Assembly: GCF_963259705.1 (NCBI RefSeq)
Contig: NC_081851.1
Coordinates: 10,824,145 to 10,888,144 of the forward strand
Source: Myotis daubentonii
Taxonomy: Eukaryota; Chordata; Mammalia; Chiroptera; Vespertilionidae
Direction of reading: 5' to 3'
DNA length: 64,000 nt
Both the position numbers and the translations under genes were made by a program. This document shows, one piece after another, positions 12,001-23,054 of this stretch. How positions within the stretch are numbered: the first letter of the stretch is position 1; each line of letters starts with the position of its first letter. Under the pieces are notes generated by a model. The model was not told where the DNA came from. It made no database searches and saw nothing but the letters and a program-made list of their open reading frames with translations.

Positions 12001-13534
12001 CGTTGGCAGGACTGACTAAGAATCCGGCTGGCAAGGGTTCGGAAAACAGAGCTTTCTGGTTTCCGGCCCCAGTGGCACAGAAGGAGCGTGGCTGGACGGC
12101 AGTGGTTCTGACGCCTGCAGGCCGCATCTGGCACAGGGACTCACAGGAGTGTGGGGAGTGGAATGAACCGGCAGGCGTGTGCGTCCTCAGAGGCTCTCTG
12201 CGCTCCCCTGGCATGTGGGGGGTCAGTAGAGATGGACCATGGCAGGGAGCGTGCTCATCCTGTACTCACTGGCTAGGTTTGGGAAACAGCGAAAAGGTGA
12301 GCATGACCGGCAACGCCGCTGGAAATGGGTAGCGGTCGTCCCGTGCGTGCCTGGAGAAAACCATGAGCGGGCGCCCTGACAGTGCATTCACGTCAGCTGC
12401 TGTGAGGACGCAGAGGGGCGGTTCCTGGGGAGGGGAAGCTGCAGGCGGAGGGGCAGAGCGGCCCTTCGAAGCCCCGGCACAGCCTGCCCACTGCTGTCAG
12501 CAGGAAGCCGCCACGTGCATTTTGAACGAACGTGCTGTGCCCTCCTCCGTAGCTCGCTGTTGAAGAGAAGATCGGCTTTGGGGTGGTGGCCGACAAGGTT
12601 CAGCACCAGCAGGTGGGCTTCACCGATCCGCTCGCCTCCGCTTCTCTCCCAGCAGCTGGAAGCCTTCTTGTTCGCGGCCTGGACTTGATGCCTCCCCAGC
12701 TCCCTCCTTGGCATCTGTCCCTCTCACGTCTCCTCCAGTTGTGCCTGGAGGGGCTGCCAGGTGGCAGGTGACAGCAGCCCTCCTGAGCTCCCTGCGGCCA
12801 GAGAAGTTGTCCCAGGAAAAGGTGTCTTACGAAGGGATGTGGGCAGGCCGGTGGGACTGGGCCCAGGGCTCAGCGGGTGTGGGGACTTGGGAAGGCCCCT
12901 GCCCTCAGCTCGGCCACTCCGCACTCGGCAGACTGGCCGTCCCTCTCAGCACCCGAGGCAGGAGGCGGCCTCCACCGCCGGCAGGAGTGTGGCCGCCGGC
13001 AGGCATGTGCATGTGCGTCCTCAGAGGCTCTCTGTGCTCCGCCTGGGGGAGCCCTCCTTGGCCCGGGAGGTCAGATGCCACTTTGAGCCAATCAGTGGGC
13101 CCCCCTTGTGTGTTCTGACCATGTGCCTGGGGCTGGAGAAGGGCAGCCGAGGGCTGAGGGGAGGCGCTGGCCCAGCTCCCCAGGGATGGGGGCACAGCAA
13201 GCGTCCACGCAGTCCTGCCAGTGCCGTGCCCGCTGCCGCGGGTGCACCATCTGCTGGGTCCCTGTGCGTCTCCTGACACTGGATAGAATGCCCTAACTGC
13301 TGGCTATGTGTCTAAAGTGGGATCATGGTTATTTATAAAGCTTTACAGATACGCTCTAAGACCACATTTCTTTAAACTCAGGAGTTTGGTTTTGTTAGAC
13401 TATTAAAATTTTAGAAATGATTGAGCATAATGTTATTAGGAATGTTTAGTACAATATGCTTATTAGAATCACTCTGAAAGGACAAAAAAGACCAACACTC
13501 AGGGCTCTCATTTATTTTTCGGTTTGATTTGACT
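9034..13534. other. Long GC-rich interval without a recognised gene
   Basis: There are no repeats of young families. Two related segments lie at 10073-10160 and 11169-11270 (both carry GGGGGAGGGGCTC and a GGCTGGG-GGGGCT block). A strong acceptor-like CCTCTCTATTTCAG precedes 11692, and a 60-bp GT-AG bounded open segment lies at 12553-12612 (CAG|GTGGGC donor). Neither encodes a peptide that I recognise. L1-tail-like sequence is possible at 10300-10370. Confidence 0.3.
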
Positions 13535-13745
13535 TTTTTATTTTTTGATTTAAGTATAGTTGGTGTACAACATTTATTTCAGGTGTACAAGGCAGTGATT
13601 TGATATTTGTATACCTCACGGTGTGTTCCTAATTCTAGTCACCGCCTGCCACTGTGCCTGCCTGTGATCACACTGTTACTGACTGTCTCCGTTCACCTTC
13701 TCATCCATTCCCCCCTCCCCTCCAGCAGCCATCAGTTTGATCTCT
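13535..13745 (-). mobile_element. L1 3'-end fragment (old)
   Basis: The plus strand reads TTTAAGTATAGTTGGTGTAC, CAGGTGTACAAGGCAGTGA and TTTGATATTTGTATACC. This is the reversed 3'-terminal region of an ancient mammalian L1 (the TATAGTTGATTTACAATATT class). No coding remains. Confidence 0.65.
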
Positions 13746-14085
13746 CTTTTAAAAAGGTCTTTTTGCATTAATTTAACTAAAGGGGATGCTGTAAGTCAGT
13801 TGCCTTTTAATCATTACGCAGTCCTTTGTCAGAGTGCATGGCAGCACCCCCTTTACCTTACGCTGAGCGGGAGGTGGCACATTACATGGAGCACGGTGTC
13901 CTGGGACCGACGCGGCCCTGGGTCCAGCAAAGGCTCTCTGTGCTCGTGCTCTGTGTGTCCTGACCGGCCCCCGTGGAGTGGGGCACAGGTGGAGGAAGGG
14001 AGGAAAGAGCTCTCACTTTATTCCACTAATAATGCAGCTTTTGAATTGGGCCTCTTGACTAGTCCATGGTTTAAAACACACTCAG

Positions 14086-14292
14086 ACCCTGGTGGGTGGT
14101 TCAGTGGGTTGAGCATCGTCCCCTGCACCTGGAGGTCGCTGGTTAGATTCCCAGGCAGGGCACAGGCCTGGGTTGCTGGCTCGATCCCCAGTGGGGAGCC
14201 TGCAGGAGACACCTGATCGATGTAACCCTCTCTCATCAATGTTTCGCCCTCCCTCTCGCTGCTTCTCTAAAATCAGTAACAAAAAACATTTA
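14086..14292 (+). mobile_element. VES-type SINE
   Basis: It begins CCCTGGTGGGTGGTTCAGTG, has the B-box-like GCTGGTTAGATTCCCAG and the CTGATCGATGTAACCCTCTC segment, and ends in TCTCTAAAATCAGTAAC plus an A-rich tail. Confidence 0.9.
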
Positions 14293-14615
14293 GACACACG
14301 TACACACACACATTCACTGCGTCCACATGCATGTGGAGTTCCATTCTATGGGGTGGGCTTAGTTTTCCTAGCTGTGCAAAAAGATGGACGGGTGCGACCA
14401 GACCCCTTCGCCTGCTGCTGACATATGTTGTATGTGCACCTGGACTTAACAACTGACCGGATTCTCTGGATTTACATGGTTACTATTCCTCCATTATTTT
14501 ATTCAGCTGGACTCTGCATAACCCCCCTTCTCCCATTTATTTAGTTTTGCCTTTTCCTTGTGATATGGCACGATTTTGACTAAGCACAGTTTGCATGCAC
14601 TAGAAATGAGGCAGA
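14293..14615. other. Short unique spacer
   Basis: Between the VES tail and the small Helitron. No gene or repeat is recognised. Confidence 0.35.
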
Positions 14616-14731
14616 TCTATAACAATAAAAGCGTAAGATGCTAATTAGACCGGCAGCCGGATGACCTTCCGGACAAAGCCGGGCTGCGAGGGCCAAGCCC
14701 CTTGCACGGATTTCGTGCATTGGGCCTCTAG
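14616..14731 (+). mobile_element. Minimal non-autonomous Helitron, 116 bp
   Basis: It starts with TC after an A and begins TCTATAACAATAAAAGCGTA. It ends with the stem TGCACGGATTTCGTGCA followed by TTGGGCCTCTAG, with a T next to it. This is the A/T insertion pattern and TC...CTAG structure of HeliBat-type Helitrons. Almost nothing lies between the two termini (GACCGGCAGCCGGATGACC), so this is close to the shortest element possible. Confidence 0.88.
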
Positions 14732-15714
14732 TATTTTATACTAGAAAAAAATTTCTGATTGCAAAATTAACCAAAAATAATATTTAATTTAAAATATTTG
14801 AAAAAATTTAAAGTGAAAATTCAGTAATATACCTTTGGTTCTCAGCATCTAGATTAAGTTGGGGCCTGATCGTCATTATTCAGATACCTATGGCCACATT
14901 TCCATAATAGGGTTTTCATATTTGTAAATTTATCTCAAGGACTCGCCCCGCCACCCTTATTTTTATTGACATCTGGGTTAAAAGTCTAAAGTTCATACTC
15001 AAGCCCTGCTTCTACATCATGTCCCAAGAGTATGGACTGAGGCGACCGGGTTTTTCTATCCACACCAGCAGGCCCCTGGGTTTGCAAGGGGAGCCGTGGT
15101 AACTTCGCGGAGCCTGCAGCCACAGTCCAGCGTGTGCTGCCGCCGCAGCCTAAGTGGCCTCGCCTCTCCGCTGGCCGCCCGGATCACCGCTGGCTCACCT
15201 GCCTGCATCCTGTCTTCCTGCTCCCGACTTCTCTCCATCCCATCAGCCTCTTTTATCGTGACAGGAGTTGATCTTCCAAATCATAGATCTAATTGTTTCA
15301 CTTCTTTCTCTAAAGACGTGTGGGTCTCCATTTCATGGAGGATAAAGTCTGGGCTCCGTGGTAGAAAAAGGCCTTAAAAAAACTGACTTTTGCTTCATCT
15401 TCGATCACTTAGCCCTTAGAAATGTCACCCTGGTTGTTCCCAGCGAGGCCCTGCACATCACACCTCTGTGCCGCTGCACATGCTGTCCCTGCTGCCTGGC
15501 CTGCCCCTCACCTCCACCACTGCTCCCCTCCTTGCCAGGTTGCCGGACTGAATGGTATCTCTCCTTTGAAGCTAGAGCTGTGGCCTCCTCCTAGGCCTTC
15601 TAGTTCATGCCCTTCCGTCTTTCAGTACTCATGCACTCAGTCCTGTGGTGAAGGTCTGGTCCCCTGGCCTGATCATGGCCCTCCACTGGGCACTGTACAA
15701 TTTGGGGCTGGTAA
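14732..15714. other. AT-rich then unique sequence
   Basis: The part at 14732-14960 is AT-rich. The rest is mixed and shows no gene. The GC-rich open frames around 15100-15250 and 15420-15600 show no domain. Confidence 0.3.
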
Positions 15715-15830
15715 GGCTCTTGTGCCTCAGTTTTCTCACCTGGAAAGTGGGACGATAGTAGTACTTCTCCTAGGACAGTCGTTGAGCTGATAACGAGTAA
15801 TGCCTTGAAAGAGCCTGTTCTTGGCAGGTG
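15715..15830 (+). repeat. MIR relic
   Basis: It matches the MIR central region: CTTGTGCCTCAGTTTTCTCA, then CCTGGAAAGTGGGACGATAG and TAGTACTTCTCC. Old and diverged. Confidence 0.65.
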
Positions 15831-15901
15831 ATGACCCACCGTCAGCGTTGTCTGTGGCCGGTGTGGCTGTCTCCTGTGGTGTGATGGTCTGGTTGCTGCT
15901 C

Positions 15902-15965
15902 AGGAAATTCAGAAGCGGTGAGCGTGGGGTAGAGAGAGAATATGCGTGAGCGGCTCCCACTCTGT
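15902..15965. repeat. Local duplicate near 16 kb, copy 1
   Basis: The segment holding TTCAGAAGCGGTGAGCG and GTGAGCGGCTCCCACTCT recurs about 1.1 kb downstream (17008-17065). A 73-bp GT-AG bounded open stretch (15978-16050, CTCCAG|CTGGAG and ATGT|GTGAGT) follows this copy. Its peptide is not recognised. Confidence 0.6.
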
Positions 15966-17007
15966 CTGTTTCTCCAGCTGGAGCCCGCGTCTGAGGCCAA
16001 GGGCTCTGGCGGCGTGGCTGGCACACTGTTTGCTGGAGGAATGGGCATGTGTGAGTATATACTACTCCCGTTTACTTGTTAGTGTGAATGCCTTTAACTG
16101 AGATTAAACACACACAGCCGCCCGTCCATACACTCGTGGGGCTGGGGCAGCGCGGCCAGAACTGAGCATCCCAGGCCCCAGAGCAGAGGTGAGCCCCTCT
16201 GGGAGCCGACAGCTGTGTGGAGAGCGGCTGCACACCCCAGGTGTCCCCCTTTCACCCACAGCACCTGGTGGGACCTGCCAGAGGCGGAGACTAACGGGCA
16301 GAGGACCCAGGAGTGACCTGGGGCACGTACAGTGTGGGCGCGCAGCCAGCACAGCCACCATCCTGCCGCCGCCGGTGATCACAGGCCGGTCAGCCCTGCA
16401 GGGGAGCAGGTACAGCTTCCTGCCCACCCCCAGGGCACACACCACAGCCCATCCGCCTGGGGAAAGCGGGCAGCATGGCGAGGTCAGGGCAGGAGAGTCA
16501 GGGGCGCAGCACTGTCAGGCTGGGCGCACAGCTCAGCCTCTGCGCAGTCCGTCCGTCCGCCTGCAGGCGCGTCCCTGCCTGGAGGTTGTCTGGTGGACCC
16601 TCTGAGCTGACTGGCCTGCGATGGACCTGCCTCACAAGGGGAAGGAAGGGCAGCCAGAACCAGACGCGGTGGGCTCAGGAGGGGGCGCTGGGAGCCAGGG
16701 CCCGGTGTAGCCGGCACTCCTCGCCCAAGATGGTGTAGGAGTTGAACTGACTGATCATTAAGAAGGACGTGCTCAGCACACAGAACAGTTTCCCGCGTCC
16801 TCAGAGGGCCTTCAGCCCAGCCATCCCCGGAGGTGGAGGGCGTGGCAGGAGTTTGAAGGGGTTGTGCTGGAGGAAAGGGGAGAAGGCAGTGGCGGCCCCC
16901 CATCTATGGGAGGCTGGGGGCTGTGCCTGTGAAACCGCCAGTCCTCCTTCGGCCGGGCTTTGCCGTCTGCTGACGACCGGACCAGAAGATCCTCCTGCTA
17001 CTCATGG

Positions 17008-17065
17008 TGTTCAGAAGCGGTGAGCGCGGGGGAGAGACCACTCGTGAGCGGCTCCCACTCTGGGA
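17008..17065. repeat. Local duplicate near 17 kb, copy 2
   Basis: Second copy of the 15902-15965 segment in the same orientation, with a few substitutions and a short gap. Confidence 0.6.
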
Positions 17066-17730
17066 GGAACCACAGGCCGCTTCTCCAGCCAAAGGCTAAC
17101 CCACCGCCTGTGAGCTCCACACAGGCCGTGTCTTTATAAACCAGTGGGCGCAGGCGCGCTGTGGCCACCCTCCCTCCCCTTCCCTGGCTCTTCTTTTCCA
17201 TGGAAAGGAGAGGGAGGAGGGGCCAGAATTCAGACCTGGAAAACCAGGTCCTCGGCCAGAGCCCTTCCCTCAGCTTCGAGGACCCTGCAGGCATCCCCCT
17301 CCTCACCCCACCACTTCCCACACTCAGACCTCGCTTTCCCGTCAGGAAAGTGGGTCGCTGACAGGATGAAAGGCAATAAATAGTGTAAGCATCGAGTCTC
17401 AAAGCAGTGCCTGGCATGCGCTGAGCACGGACGTTGGCGGTGACCTTATTCGTGAGGAGGTGTGGGCTCCTCTGCTGTGAGCTCTTGTAAATGACGTTTA
17501 CACCAGGAAGGGAAGGAACAGGGCAACCCCAGAGGTGTTTTGAAAGAAGATTATGTCATATTGAGGGATGGGGTGGCTGGACTCAAGGGAGAAGGGCCGT
17601 GTGAAATGGACTTGTGTGCTCTAGCCTGGCAGGTGGGAGGGCTGGCCTGGCGAGTCTCTGTGTTAAGGTGCTACCTAGATGTTAACTGTGCTGCAGGTTG
17701 ATTGGAGTTGCTTATGATACAGTTCAGGCG

Positions 17731-17922
17731 CAGCGGTTCTCAACCTTCCTAATGCCGCGACCCTTTAATACAGTTCCTCATGTTGTGGTGACCCCCAACC
17801 ATAAAATTATTTTCGTTGCTACTTCATAACTGTAATGTTGCTACTGTTATGAATCGTGATGTAAATATCTGATATGCAGGATGTATTTTCAGGGGTTGCG
17901 ACCCACAGGTTGAGAACCCCTG
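17731..17922 (-). mobile_element. SPIN-type hAT mini-element
   Basis: The ends are CAGCGGTTCTCAACCTTCCT and GGTTGAGAACCCCTG. The inside holds ATAAAATTATTTTCGTTGCT, ACTTCATAACTGTAATG and ATATCTGATATGCAGGATG. This matches the terminal and subterminal layout of SPIN (Space Invaders) hAT elements. It is an internal-deletion derivative (192 bp) relative to the copy at 59297-59599 and is in the opposite orientation. Confidence 0.85.
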
Positions 17923-19215
17923 GAAAGGCAGCGTGAGTGATTAGATGGGGACCATGTTCGGTTTTGCCATGTAACTCACTTGCAGCATGCTTTTTATTTA
18001 GGGTGAACATAGCGTGATGCGGGGTGACCAGCCGGCCTTCCGGCTGGTGTGAACTTTGCACACCCGAGTGGCCTGTGTTAGGACGTGGTGGCTCCACAGT
18101 GGGTGGACGTACAGGGAGGCAACCGTGAGTGGAGAATGGTGGCCTGCTTTCCCACCTGGCTCCTTTGAGGGTTGTCAAATGTGTCGGCGTGAAGAAACCC
18201 AAAACATCTCCTGATCACGGGCCTGCATAAATGTGTTTGGGTGACATTTGCTCTAGTAAAAAATGAAAAGTGGAAACGCCAGCTCCTTGGTGAAGTGACA
18301 CACAGGTGGCCTGCTCCCTGAGCCCGGGATGCGGTGTCCCGCAGACGTGGTTTGGGAACGAGGAGGTTTCTTTCCGGAAAGTAGGAGTCCTTTTCTCCCT
18401 TTACGTCAGAGCCTGTAACCAGCAGAAGTATAAACGTGTTTGGGATTTGCAGGACAAAATGAAACCCCTCTTTCCCTGCAGAAGGTCAGGGCATGCTTGC
18501 ATTTTAGGGTCACCTTGCAGTTACCTCGACGCCCTTCAGCTCGGCTCTGGTCCCGCCTGTGGCTCGCCCTGAAATTCTTCGTGTGGCTTTTGGCAGTGAT
18601 GCCGTCCATCTTTATTCCGGAACGTGTTTACTCTGTTACTTTTAGTAGAGATTTGCCGTCCTTTTCCCAGCCCATTGGCAGACGCAGTGAGAAGCATTCC
18701 CACCGCTGATTGAGCTTGGGGTGAGGGTTGGGAGGGATGAATTTGCTTACATGGCAAGCTGTTTGCAACAAGCTCTGTTTAGTCTTTAGACCTGACCTTG
18801 TAGAAGCATGTGCTTTGTCAAGGATGCTTACCCTGCTGATTGTATCTAGAGGTTCATTTTAGTTCAAGTGGTTGTGACAAGAGTATAAGGAGGCAGGCGA
18901 ACAGGGCTGTTTGCTCCTATAGCCAAGCAGTCCCTTAGCCTCTCTTTCACAGAAATGTGTGTCAGAGCAAGCATTCATCCGCCGCCCAGGCTCTGCGCTC
19001 GGCCCCGGCACGCTCGGTCAGGGCGAGCCTGCTCTCTGCGATGAGAAACACACCCACCCCCCGACTCAGGGCGCTGGCGTTTTGGAGGACAGAGTGGACC
19101 TGGGACTCCCCGCCAGGGGCAAATCCAGTTTGGGATGAGGTTCTTTCTGGATTGGTTCTGCTTGGACCTGGATGCAAAGGTAAGGGCGTTGGCTGTGTAA
19201 AATGTCCTCAGGCAA
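17923..19215. other. Unique sequence, no gene confirmed
   Basis: A possible exon-like stretch at 18345-18380 (CCCGCAG acceptor, GAAAG/GTAGGAG region) and another at 18452-18483 are too short and show no recognisable peptide. No repeats are recognised. Confidence 0.3.
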
Positions 19216-19218
19216 CTC

Positions 19219-19336
19219 CACACACACACATGCACACACATGTGTGCACACACACACATACGCACACACACACATACGCACACACGTGCACATGCGCACA
19301 CGCACGCACACACGCACGCACGCACACACACACACA
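19219..19336. repeat. Compound (CA)n microsatellite
   Basis: CA runs interrupted by TG, CG and ATACG steps over about 118 bp. It lies directly before an L1 3' part, a common position for such repeats. Confidence 0.9.
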
Positions 19337-19339
19337 AAT

Positions 19340-20095
19340 TGAAAAATAGGCAGAGGACGCAGATAGATACTTCTCCAAAGGGGACCTACAGATGTCCAGT
19401 AGAATGTCAAATGATGTTCATCATCACTAATAGAGAAATTCAAATGAAAACCACAGTGACGTATCACCTCACACCTGTCAGAATGGCTACCATCAACAAA
19501 TCAACAAATGACAAGTGCTGGCAAGGATGTGGAGAAAAGGGAACCCTCGTGCACTGCTGGTGGGAATGCAGACTGGTGCAGCTACTGTGGAAGACAGTAT
19601 GGAGGGTCCTTAAAAAATTAAAAATGGAAGTGCTGTGTAAGGCAGCAATTCCCAAAACACCAACCCGAAAGAATATACGCACCCCTATAGGCATGCAGTG
19701 TTATTTACAGTAGTCAAGATCTGGAGGCAGCTATGGTACAGTTACACAGTGGAATACTACTTGGCTGTAAGAAAAGAAGGAAAACTTACCATTTGCTACA
19801 GTGAAAAATTCAATCAGAGAAAGACAAATACCATACGATCTCATTTATATGTGGAATCTAAAGAACAAAATAAATGAGCAAACAAAATAGATACAGAGTC
19901 ATAGAGAACAGACTGTTGTCAGAGGGGTGGGGTCTAGGGGTTTGGTGAAAAAGATGAAGGGGTTAAGAAGTTCAAATTGGTAGTTACAAAATCGTCATGG
20001 GGATGTAAAGTAAGCACAGGGCATACTAGGCTGGGTAAAAATAGGTTTACAGGTTGTGGTCATATGTACACTTGAAACTAAGTCTCTAATAATGT
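19340..20095 (+). pseudogene. L1 ORF2 3' end and 3' UTR (degenerate)
   Basis: The plus strand encodes pieces of the LINE-1 ORF2 C-terminal region, including [34 protein letters not shown] and a following IYTR-type block, then 3' UTR up to about 20095. In an intact L1 this region belongs to the C-terminal segment after the reverse transcriptase. The frame is broken by stops and small gaps, and the 5' part is absent, so this is a truncated and inactive copy. A VES SINE follows closely. Confidence 0.85.
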
Positions 20096-20115
20096 TTTTC
20101 TTTGAGAAAATATTA

Positions 20116-20272
20116 GCCTGGCCTGGCGGTGTCGCTCAGTGGTTGAGTGTTGACCCATGAACCAGGAGGTCACAGTTCCATTCCCGGTCATGGCACATGC
20201 CTGGGTTGTGGGCTGAACCCCAGTCGGGGGCGTGCAGGAGGCAGTCCAATGATTCTCTCTCACCATTGATGC

Positions 20273-20315
<43 letters not shown>

Positions 20316-20338
20316 ATAAAAACATATTTTAAAAAAAT
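20116..20338 (+). mobile_element. VES-type SINE with (TC)n tail
   Basis: It starts CCTGGCCTGGCGGTGTCGCT and has the body GTCACAGTTCCATTCCCGG. The tail holds a TC microsatellite of about 36 bp (20275-20310) before CATCAATAAAAAC and the A tail. Confidence 0.9.
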
Positions 20339-20730
20339 TAACCTGTTTCTTTGTATCCAAATAAGAGCTTTTTGAAGAAATATTTGCCTGATATTTTCGT
20401 GTTTTTTTCAGATGAAAGTGATTCCCTTGCTAGGTATGGGCGATAAATGTGTCTGAGAAGCACATTGCCCAGCTTTGCCGCCGACCACGCTCTTGTGTGA
20501 GGATCTGGCCCTGTGGCTCCCCGTTCTCGCTTGCCCCTCTGCTAACTCTGAGGGCTCTTCTGCCACCTCCTCCTGCCACCCCCCCCCCCCACAGTTTCAG
20601 CCGCAGGAGCCTGGGGTGGGCCCTATAACTTGCACGTCTAAGATGTTCCCAGACCGCTACTGCAGATGGGCCTGTGGAGAATCAGTGCCCTGCCCACGGG
20701 ATAGCAAAGTGCAGCAGGTCACTAAGTTTC

Positions 20731-20960
20731 CACAAATGGCCGTTCGCCTGCCTTCACTCACTGCTGGGGGAGCACCTGAGCCCCCCACCCCCCCATCCCC
20801 CCGGCAGCCACAAATGGCCGTTTGCCTGCCTTCACTCACTGCTGGGGGAGCACCTGAGCCCCCCCCCCACCATCCCCCCGGCAGCCACAAATGGCCGTTC
20901 GCCTGCCTTCACTCACTGCTGGGGGAGCACCTGAGGCCCCCCCCCACCATCCCCCCGCAG
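20731..20960. repeat. 77/78-bp minisatellite, three units
   Basis: Three tandem units start at 20731, 20809 and 20886, each beginning CACAAATGGCCGTT and ending in a C-rich tract with CATCCCCCCG. Units are nearly identical apart from the C-tract length. The C tracts (G-rich on the other strand) could form quadruplex-type structures and are prone to slippage. Confidence 0.92.
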
Positions 20961-21722
20961 TGCCTGTGGTCAGGGAGTGGGCCAGGAGCAGACCGGCTTC
21001 TCAAAGCACCCCAAGCTTTACTGCTTCTGCTGGTAGAATGGATTGAAACGTCGATTTGTGAGATAAAAATACGGCAAAGTTATTTTTTCTTCATCAGATC
21101 CCGTAAATAGACCTGCACATTAAACATAAAATGAGCCGTTAAGGAGCAGTGCTCCTGCCAGTAGAATTTGTTGAGGTTACTGTTGCAGGCGCTCTCATCT
21201 CCTCACTGGCTGCGCTTGCACAATTGCTTGCCACCTGTTTAAGGAGCGCTTGCACTGCTGACCCAGAGTGGTAACCCACGCTGGGCTCTGGCTTCCCGGG
21301 ACCGAGGCTGGCCCGTGTCCAGGCACGGGAGACAGGCAAGGTTGTCTGCCTGCCACTCTGCTGGTAAGTGGGTCCCTGGGCAGGCAATCTGGGAGTCTGG
21401 TCACCCCCTCTGTCCCCTTCTTGCCACTCCGCCCACCCGAGAGGAGACGCGGCTGGAGCCGTTTGCCGGCCCTTTGTGGAGTGTGCCGGGTGCTGCCGCC
21501 TGGTGTCTTACCACTCGGTGGGTGTCAGAGACAGAGGACGGCCGGAGCGCTGCTCAGCACTGCTGCTCGGAGCCCATATATTCTTCCAAATTCTTCCTGA
21601 CTACGCCAGAGTAGGTGCCTCTCTCTGCACTCACTGTTGGGCCCGGGCCCCTCTGCCAGGGCTGGACCTTCTTGGACGCCAGGTCTCAGATGGAGAAGCC
21701 ATGAGAGGTTGAGGGTGTAGAC
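20961..21722. other. Unique sequence, no gene recognised
   Basis: Mixed composition. Open frames at 21268-21712 overlap in all plus frames and show no domain. Confidence 0.3.
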
Positions 21723-21902
21723 CAGGGGTGGGCAAACTTTTTGACTCGAGGGCCACAATGGGTTCTTAAACTGGACCGGAGGGCCGGAACAAAAGCATGG
21801 ATGGAGTGTTTGTGTGAACTAATGTAAATTCAAAGTAAACATCATTACATAAAAGGGTACGGTCTTTTTTTTTTTAGTTTTATTCATTTCAAACGGGCCG
21901 GA
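21723..21902 (-). mobile_element. Truncated hAT mini-element
   Basis: It starts CAGGGGTGGGCAAACTTTTT and runs antisense to the copy at 8821-9033 (shared GAACAAAAGCATGGATGGAG and AACATCATTACATAAAAGGG). It stops at GGGCCGGATCC, about 30 bp short of the other terminus. Confidence 0.8.
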
Positions 21903-22102
21903 TCCAGGAAGCCAGTGGCCATAAGCCATTAGACAAAACAGCTCTTCACAGAACAGTCCATACAGGCATCCGTCCACCAGCTGGTGAATACATATGCTTC
22001 CCACATAGTAGCATTCACCTCTGTACCCACAACTGTTACCTGAGCAGCTGCCCGCTGCCTAGACCTATAGCTTTACATAGCAATAGTGCCTGAGCTCTCC
22101 CT
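21903..22102. other. Unassigned segment between hAT break and LTR-like block
   Basis: The origin is unclear. It may belong to the same retroviral insertion that interrupts the hAT element, but no primer-binding site or known coding motif is visible. Confidence 0.25.
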
Positions 22103-23054
22103 TGCCGGGGTCCAGCCCCAGCGGTCCAGGGGTTCCCAAAGGTGTGAACGGAGTCAGTGAAGAATGAAGGTCACAGAGACAGTGTTCAGATGATCAGCAT
22201 AGCCAGGTTCTCTCTTTATTCTCCTGTTACATCTGTATTTATACCATTTGATCCTATAAGCATGCCTCTATAGTTACATCATCATATGTTTTGCATCCTC
22301 CTTTGACCTTCTACAGTTCCTTGTTTTATGTTTACAGTTTCTTATCTGACCTTTGATAAAAATCTTATCTCTGTCTAGCTCTGTTGATTTTAATCTTGTC
22401 TAGGTTAGTCTCTGTGTTCCATTATAAGGGCTAGTTTGTTGTCTCTATTCCAAGGTCATTATCCTATTGCTATAAGGAGTTTTTCCTATTCTATGGCCTA
22501 AGTAAGGATTATGTAGCTTAAGCGTGATTGTTCGTAGTTAAGTTGATTAACTACCCGCCTGGCACTTAGTTAAGGGGTTTTACTGATTTATTCCCTTCCC
22601 TAGCCCTGTTAATCCCTAACTCTAGGGAAACATTCCCACCTGGGGAAACAACCTTTCTTGGGGAGGTGGCTCTGGTTATAACACATAGCGCTAAGAAGGG
22701 GAGCAAACATATTAAGAACAGTATGCCGTATATGCCAGGTCCCTTGAAACATACGCTGTGCAGATGTTTCTTCCCTGCAGCGACTGTGTCAAGCAGCAAG
22801 GGTGGAACGGCCTCCGGCACTCCCTCAGAGCTATAGCCTCAGCAGCTTCTCCCGTCTCCCCTGCCCAGCACCCTGGCTGGTCTCTGTAGCCTCACATAGT
22901 AACTACTCTGAGCTTCACTCTCAGCACCCTGGCTGGGTACCATGGCAGCTATATCTGAGCTCTGTGCGCTCTTAGCCTACATTGTAGCAGTACCAGCTCT
23001 CCGCTCCGTCTGACCTCTCGACCTTTTCCCCTGCCCACTGACCAGTTAACAACA
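22103..23054 (-). mobile_element. Probable solo LTR of an endogenous retrovirus
   Basis: The block is bounded on the plus strand by TG (TGCCGGGGTCCAGCC) and CA (GTTAACAACA). On the minus strand it would start TGTTGTTAACTGG and end GGACCCCGGCA. An AATAAA lies on the minus strand at about 22215 (plus TCTCTTTATTCTC), placed as expected for a polyadenylation signal in R. The length of about 950 bp fits an LTR. I see no matching target duplication, no primer-binding site and no gag, pol or env nearby, so family and boundaries are uncertain. Confidence 0.5.

Noticed and set aside
12761..13276. 171-codon plus-strand frame
   Set aside because: Several frames overlap here on both strands, the composition is Gly, Pro, Arg and Ala rich, and no family motif or conserved splice structure is visible.
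18975..19467. Cys/Val-rich or His/Thr-rich frames over the CA repeat
   Set aside because: They are simple translation of a dinucleotide microsatellite.
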